In this document: positions 59,801 through 64,000 of the stretch, piece after piece
Position numbering within the stretch: the stretch's first letter is position 1
Layout: the number at the start of each line of letters is the position of its first letter
Assembly: GCF_052324685.1 (NCBI RefSeq)
Contig: NC_135220.1
Span: forward strand, 6,145,843-6,209,842
Direction of reading: 5' to 3'
From: Brachyhypopomus gauderio
Lineage: Eukaryota > Chordata > Actinopteri > Gymnotiformes > Hypopomidae
DNA: 64,000 nucleotides
The notes under the pieces: model-generated
The model's database searches: none
What the model was told of the DNA's origin: nothing
Seen by the model: the letters and a program-made list of their open reading frames with translations, nothing else
Made by a program: the position numbers and the translations under genes

Positions 59801-62800
59801 ATGAGTTTTTTCCCCAGGAGAACCGACCAGCCTAGGCCTAGGCAGGAACAGAACCACTTCATATACACACCAGGTTTTACCACTCATGGTGAGAAAAATA
59901 CATTTTCATATATACTGTACATAATTTTATACTTCTATGTAAGACAGTATATTAATTCTTATGAGTATGGATTTCCATAGGCTTATTCATAATAATTAAA
60001 AGTTAAATATGTATACACATTTATATAGTAGGTTTCTAAGGTTCAGAAAAATAACCTGTATATTTATTCTACAGATGACTGTCAAGCTCTTTATTTCATG
60101 TGTACAGGATAATATAATTAATGGAGCATGGGTTATTTCTTTGATTTCTTTGACTCAGCACAATTTTCATAAATCCCACCATGTTAACATTGTCCATGTG
60201 GCCATGGAAAAAGCAAATAAAAATAAACATTTTTAAAAAGAAACAGATTTCTAACATGACCTCACAAATTCTTAAGCATTCTCCCCACATTCTAATGACA
60301 TCACATGGCACCATAGCCCTTGTTATAATCACTTGTTCATTGGGAAACACTTACAAGGCATTTGAGCCTCACTGGGAGGCGTGCTGGGTTTCACTTTACC
60401 TGCTGTGGGATTTTCAGGTGTGCCCTACAACCCCCAAGCGACAGTGATCCACACGGATCCCTGTGGACCAGCACCCTTCCCTCACGGAAGGACGGCGGGA
60501 CCCTCAGATGTCGGCTATGTTAACATGCCTGTAGAAGGACCACTCCTCACTGGTACTGTGTAACACTGAAGATTACATGCGTATTCAACAAACCAAATAA
60601 CCATGCATGATGAAGTATTTATTACATTTGTTTGTAAGGTCTGGCAGAGGTGCAGAACCATCAGCTTTCTGCACATGACCTGACCAGTAAAACATCAGTT
60701 TTATCAGAAAATATGACATCACATATTCTTCAACATTGTAATGAATTCACATGGCACTGTAGCCCTTCTTATAAACCTGATGATCTTAACAGTACATGCT
60801 CATGCTTCCTCTGTGCCCTGCGTTGGTGTTTTGCATTTAGGCCCTGACATGGAGAGGCAGAGACACCTTGCTCAGCCCCATGTTCAAGGCAAGGTTCTGA
60901 GGCAGATGGATCCAGTCTACCTCCAGCCTCCAGTCGTGAAATTTCCTCGCTCCTAAAATTCGACAGTCAGCTGTATTATAAGGAAATGGAAGTGTTTGCG
61001 ATTAACAGCAACTCAGCCACTTGCTTGAATCATATTTCAGTGGCACTTTCAGATAAAGAAACATATGCAACGTAGTACTAAGGCACTGAGAAATGTTATG
61101 GTGAGGTCATTTCTGCTAATGGCCTTATTCGCCCATGCAGGTGAAGTTGGCTCCAGCAGGTGTCCCCCACTGCCTGTGCTCACTTCACGCACGACAGTCA
61201 CCTCGTCAGGACTGATGAGGCCTTCTCCACCCACCTTCACAAGGTTGCCTCCACTCCCCAAACCTGCTGGCCGAGAGCCTCTCCGTGCCTTCAGGCCTGC
61301 CAAAGGTGAGCTCACTCTTTTGCTCTCCTGGAAATGGCATCCAAACCGTTTGTTGCAGCAACAAAAAAAGTAAAAAAAAAATATTTAAAAAGTAAAAACT
61401 GCTTTGAAAACCCTATAGGGGAGACCGGGTATGGTTGTAACATGGGGAGAGTTGTAACACCATCAGTTCACTCATCTGCTAGGCGGTTGTGTTTAGTATA
61501 AGGTGATAATGCTTCGAATCATTGTTATACCAGCATAGTATAATACTAATAATACATGTATATGGATTACAGATGTCATTTATCACTATTTTAGTACACC
61601 CCCAAACAATCTAAACAAAACATTGTCATGCTGCTTTGCTGGCTTCTGATACCTCATCTGGACTGCTGCTAAAGCATATATCTATTAATCTTTGTAATCT
61701 ATATAACATGGCTTCTTTAAGTATTGGGTATCACCTGGCCAGCGTCAAGCAGCAGCAGTCTGTGTGATATAAGGAGTTTGTGCTTTGTACCTACTTCTGT
61801 TGGCAAGGGCAATGTGAGCTTACAAGCAAGACTAGATTTGAAAGTTTTATTGCAGTCAGTTGATTGTGCCAGCACCCCACTCCCCAGGCCTGCGCTGTTC
61901 CGATCCAGAGCTTTCCAGAGCTCTCCCATAGCCACTTTTGCTCCTCACTGCCATCTGCAGATTTGATTATGAATAAAAGTTTTCTTAAATGTTATTCAAA
62001 TTGCTCCTATTCATTAGCACATTTCGTTTATCCACTTAATGCTACTCTTGATATACATTTGAGCCATGCCAAAATATCGATTATCATAATCTATTATTGT
62101 TATTTAAAATGCAGTATGATCTGCAGGTCTTAATTTCATATGCTGGTCTGAAGATTGAACGTGTCCTCTACAGTTCTGCCTGTGTTTCATGTCCAGGTTC
62201 AGTGGAGCCTCCCCAGCTCCACTCTCCAGGGTGGAAGAGAGAGAGAGTGGGGAGACTTCACCGGAGCGGCAGACATCTTCAACCCTTGCTTCCAGACATA
62301 TTCGAAGCAGCTAACCCCAGTGATGCTGGCAGAGGTGACTTATTGATGTTGGCTTTACTTTATATGTCATTGAAATACCTGTACAAAATGTAGAATTTAT
62401 AATGTTGCGTAATTTGTTTTGTGTTAAAATATTGCTAAATACGATATTTGGGAACAAGGAGATCAGTTAGTCAGAAACTTCACTCAGGTGTCAAGTGAAC
62501 GGAGCTAAACTCATGATCATGGATGCCCTTTCCCATGCAGGTTTGCCCAAATCCAGCCGCTTGCTGTCTGGGAACCCCCCCGGGTCTTTCCTACTGCCCT
62601 CCTACCCTCTGGCCACTCTTCCGGGAGTGCAGCTCACTCCCACTCTGCATCGTAGACGACACAAGCGAGACACGAGCCCTCGGCGCAGAGACCCGAGCCC
62701 GTGGAGGGACAGTACTGGTGAGCGCATGGCTACGTTGCTAAGAACGTGCTAGGCACACACAGTGAGGCATGGCCGGTTATTTGGGTGCCCGGTTAAGTTA

Positions 62801-64000
62801 AGTTCGTCTTGCACTAAGCTTGTCTTGCACTTGTTCCCACGTCAGTGGTAAAGTGATGAGCAGACCTAATTTTGTGGTGTCATACATACTACATGAATTT
62901 TATTTTAACCAAAAAATGTGCATATACTTGGATCATTTATAGTCACCACTTGTCAAATGTACAAAATACTCATACTGATGCTCTTCATCTGACATGGTTT
63001 CACTCAGTAATGGAACAGTGTCTAGCAGAGGCGACATGTGCTAGCCATTAGCAGAGCTAGGCGGTACTGTAGTTTGGCGCTTCAGTATCTACCAGTATCA
63101 GAATTAAAATAATTTTGAATTGTGCCGAAATAATTAAATTGAATCAAATTGTATTTAAATGTAAGACTTCATAATGCAATAAACTAAAAGAATCACAACT
63201 AAGCTAAGTGGCACTTTCAGATAAAGAAACATATGCAACGTAGTACTAAGGCACTGAGAAATGTTATGGTGAGGTAATTTCTGCTAATGGCCTTATTCGC
63301 CCATGCAGGTGAAGTTGGCTCCAGCAGGTGTCCCCCACTGCCTGTGCTCGCTTCACGCACGACAGTCACCTCGTCAGGACTGATGAGGCCTTCTCCGCCC
63401 ACATTCACAAGGTTGCCTCCACTCCCCAAACCTTCTGGCCGAGAGCCTCTCCGTGCCTTCAGGCCTGCCAAAGGTGAGCTCACTCTTTTGCTCTCCTGGA
63501 AATTGCATCCAAAATCATTTGCTGCACCAACAACAACAAAAAAAGTAAAAAAAGTATTAAAAGAGTAAAAACTGCTTTGAAAGCCCTATACTACAAACAA
63601 AAAGCCCCTGCTGATCCTCTTGTACATTGCTATGCCTGCACCCATGGACATGTTTTTCTGCACCATGAAGAAACCACTATGAAACCAGAAGTTATATTTG
63701 GGATTTTTGATGGAGTACGTGTTAATATGTATTGTGCTTTTCAGGATCTCAAGTGCAAAGCACCAGGGCAGTCCCTGCTGACGACATGTGTGAAGGAGTA
63801 GTTGGCAGAGGTTGGAATTGCTTTGCTGTTAACACTGCATTACACAACAATGTTTTATATCTAGTTCTCCATGTTGAATAATGTTTTGCAGTCAGTTTTC
63901 AAGCTGATTTGAACCAAAGTTGAGCTGGTAGCCCTAAAAGTCCTAGTCAGTTTGTTTGGGTTCTGGTATTCCTCTCTAGATGAACTCAAACCAGGAACAC
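59801..64000 (+). CDS. TOGARAM–Pim chimera, copy 5 (partial at window end; exon-3 donor lost)
   Basis: Recognisable exons: 59801–59888, 60418–60552, 60841–60929 (damaged), 61141–61305, 62197–62334, 62541–62717, 63309–63473, 63745–63810 and the start of exon 9 at 63980–64000. A 166-bp deletion removes the last four bases of exon 3 and its splice donor. Reading through would add PVVKFPRS and then a TAA at about 60954, so that product would be truncated. Exon 3 is a symmetric phase 1–1 exon (93 nt), so skipping it keeps the frame and a slightly shorter protein remains possible. Exon 2 has a private Ser to Arg change (GGAAGGACG). Kinase exons, if present, lie beyond the window. Confidence 0.55.

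Larger units (their letters stand above)
59176..64000 (+). repeat. Tandem unit 5, truncated by the window end
   Basis: The first 4.8 kb of a fifth unit, most similar to unit 4. It has two private deletions: 166 bp at 60929/60930, which removes a splice donor, and 179 bp at about 63207 in an intron. The unit continues past the window. Confidence 0.9.

Noticed and set aside
5645-64000. Satellite DNA interpretation of the array
   Set aside because: The unit is 13.4 kb, carries a complete multi-exon gene and keeps its reading frame, so segmental tandem duplication of a gene fits better.

Overview
This is a nuclear genomic window from a bony fish. The coding sequence is split by short GT–AG introns. 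The flanks carry teleost-type interspersed repeats, including one whose terminus resembles repeats I associate with characins, catfishes and electric fishes (Otophysi). The protein families present are vertebrate. There are no bacterial operons, CRISPR arrays, rRNA genes or tRNA genes that I could see.

Layout. Positions 1–5644 are a single-copy, repeat-rich left flank: an interspersed repeat, a 128-bp direct duplication, a solo LTR with a perfect 5-bp target-site duplication, a hAT-like non-autonomous element, a pyrimidine minisatellite and a CTAG-rich patch. From about 5645 to the end the window is a head-to-tail tandem array of a ~13.4 kb unit: 5645–19048, 19049–32435, 32436–45870, 45871–59175, and a truncated fifth unit 59176–64000. 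The units are nearly identical by eye, so each gene feature recurs four or five times.

Gene content of one unit. A CCAAT/GC-box promoter-like region precedes a 20-exon gene on the + strand. I could trace every exon by splice sites and reading phase: 2916 nt, 971 residues, no internal stop. Exons 1–9 encode a proline/arginine-rich N-terminal region. Exons 10–13 encode a TOG (HEAT-like) domain of the TOGARAM/crescerin family, tubulin-binding proteins of the cilium. Exons 14–15 are a linker. Exons 16–20 encode a complete Pim-type serine/threonine kinase with intact catalytic residues and its own stop codon. The TOG exon ends in phase 0 and the linker exon starts in phase 0, so TOG and kinase join in frame. 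This predicted TOGARAM–Pim chimera is the most striking thing in the window.

History readable in the sequence. The Pim segment (12946–15475 in unit 1) sits in what was a TOGARAM intron and is bracketed by ~0.3 kb direct repeats that differ by roughly 5–6%. Downstream of it lie the leftover exons of the second TOGARAM TOG domain. They carry a frameshift, an in-frame TAG, a truncated exon and a deleted C-terminus, and all four complete units share these lesions. The likely order is: Pim insertion with duplication of its flanks, decay of the now-untranslated TOG exons, tandem amplification of the whole locus, then exchange between units. Unit 3 is a mosaic of unit-2-like and unit-4-like sequence, and unit 5 has lost a splice donor. 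Whether the chimera is transcribed and spliced as one mRNA cannot be decided from the sequence alone. A separate Pim gene starting at the ATG at 13014 is the main alternative.
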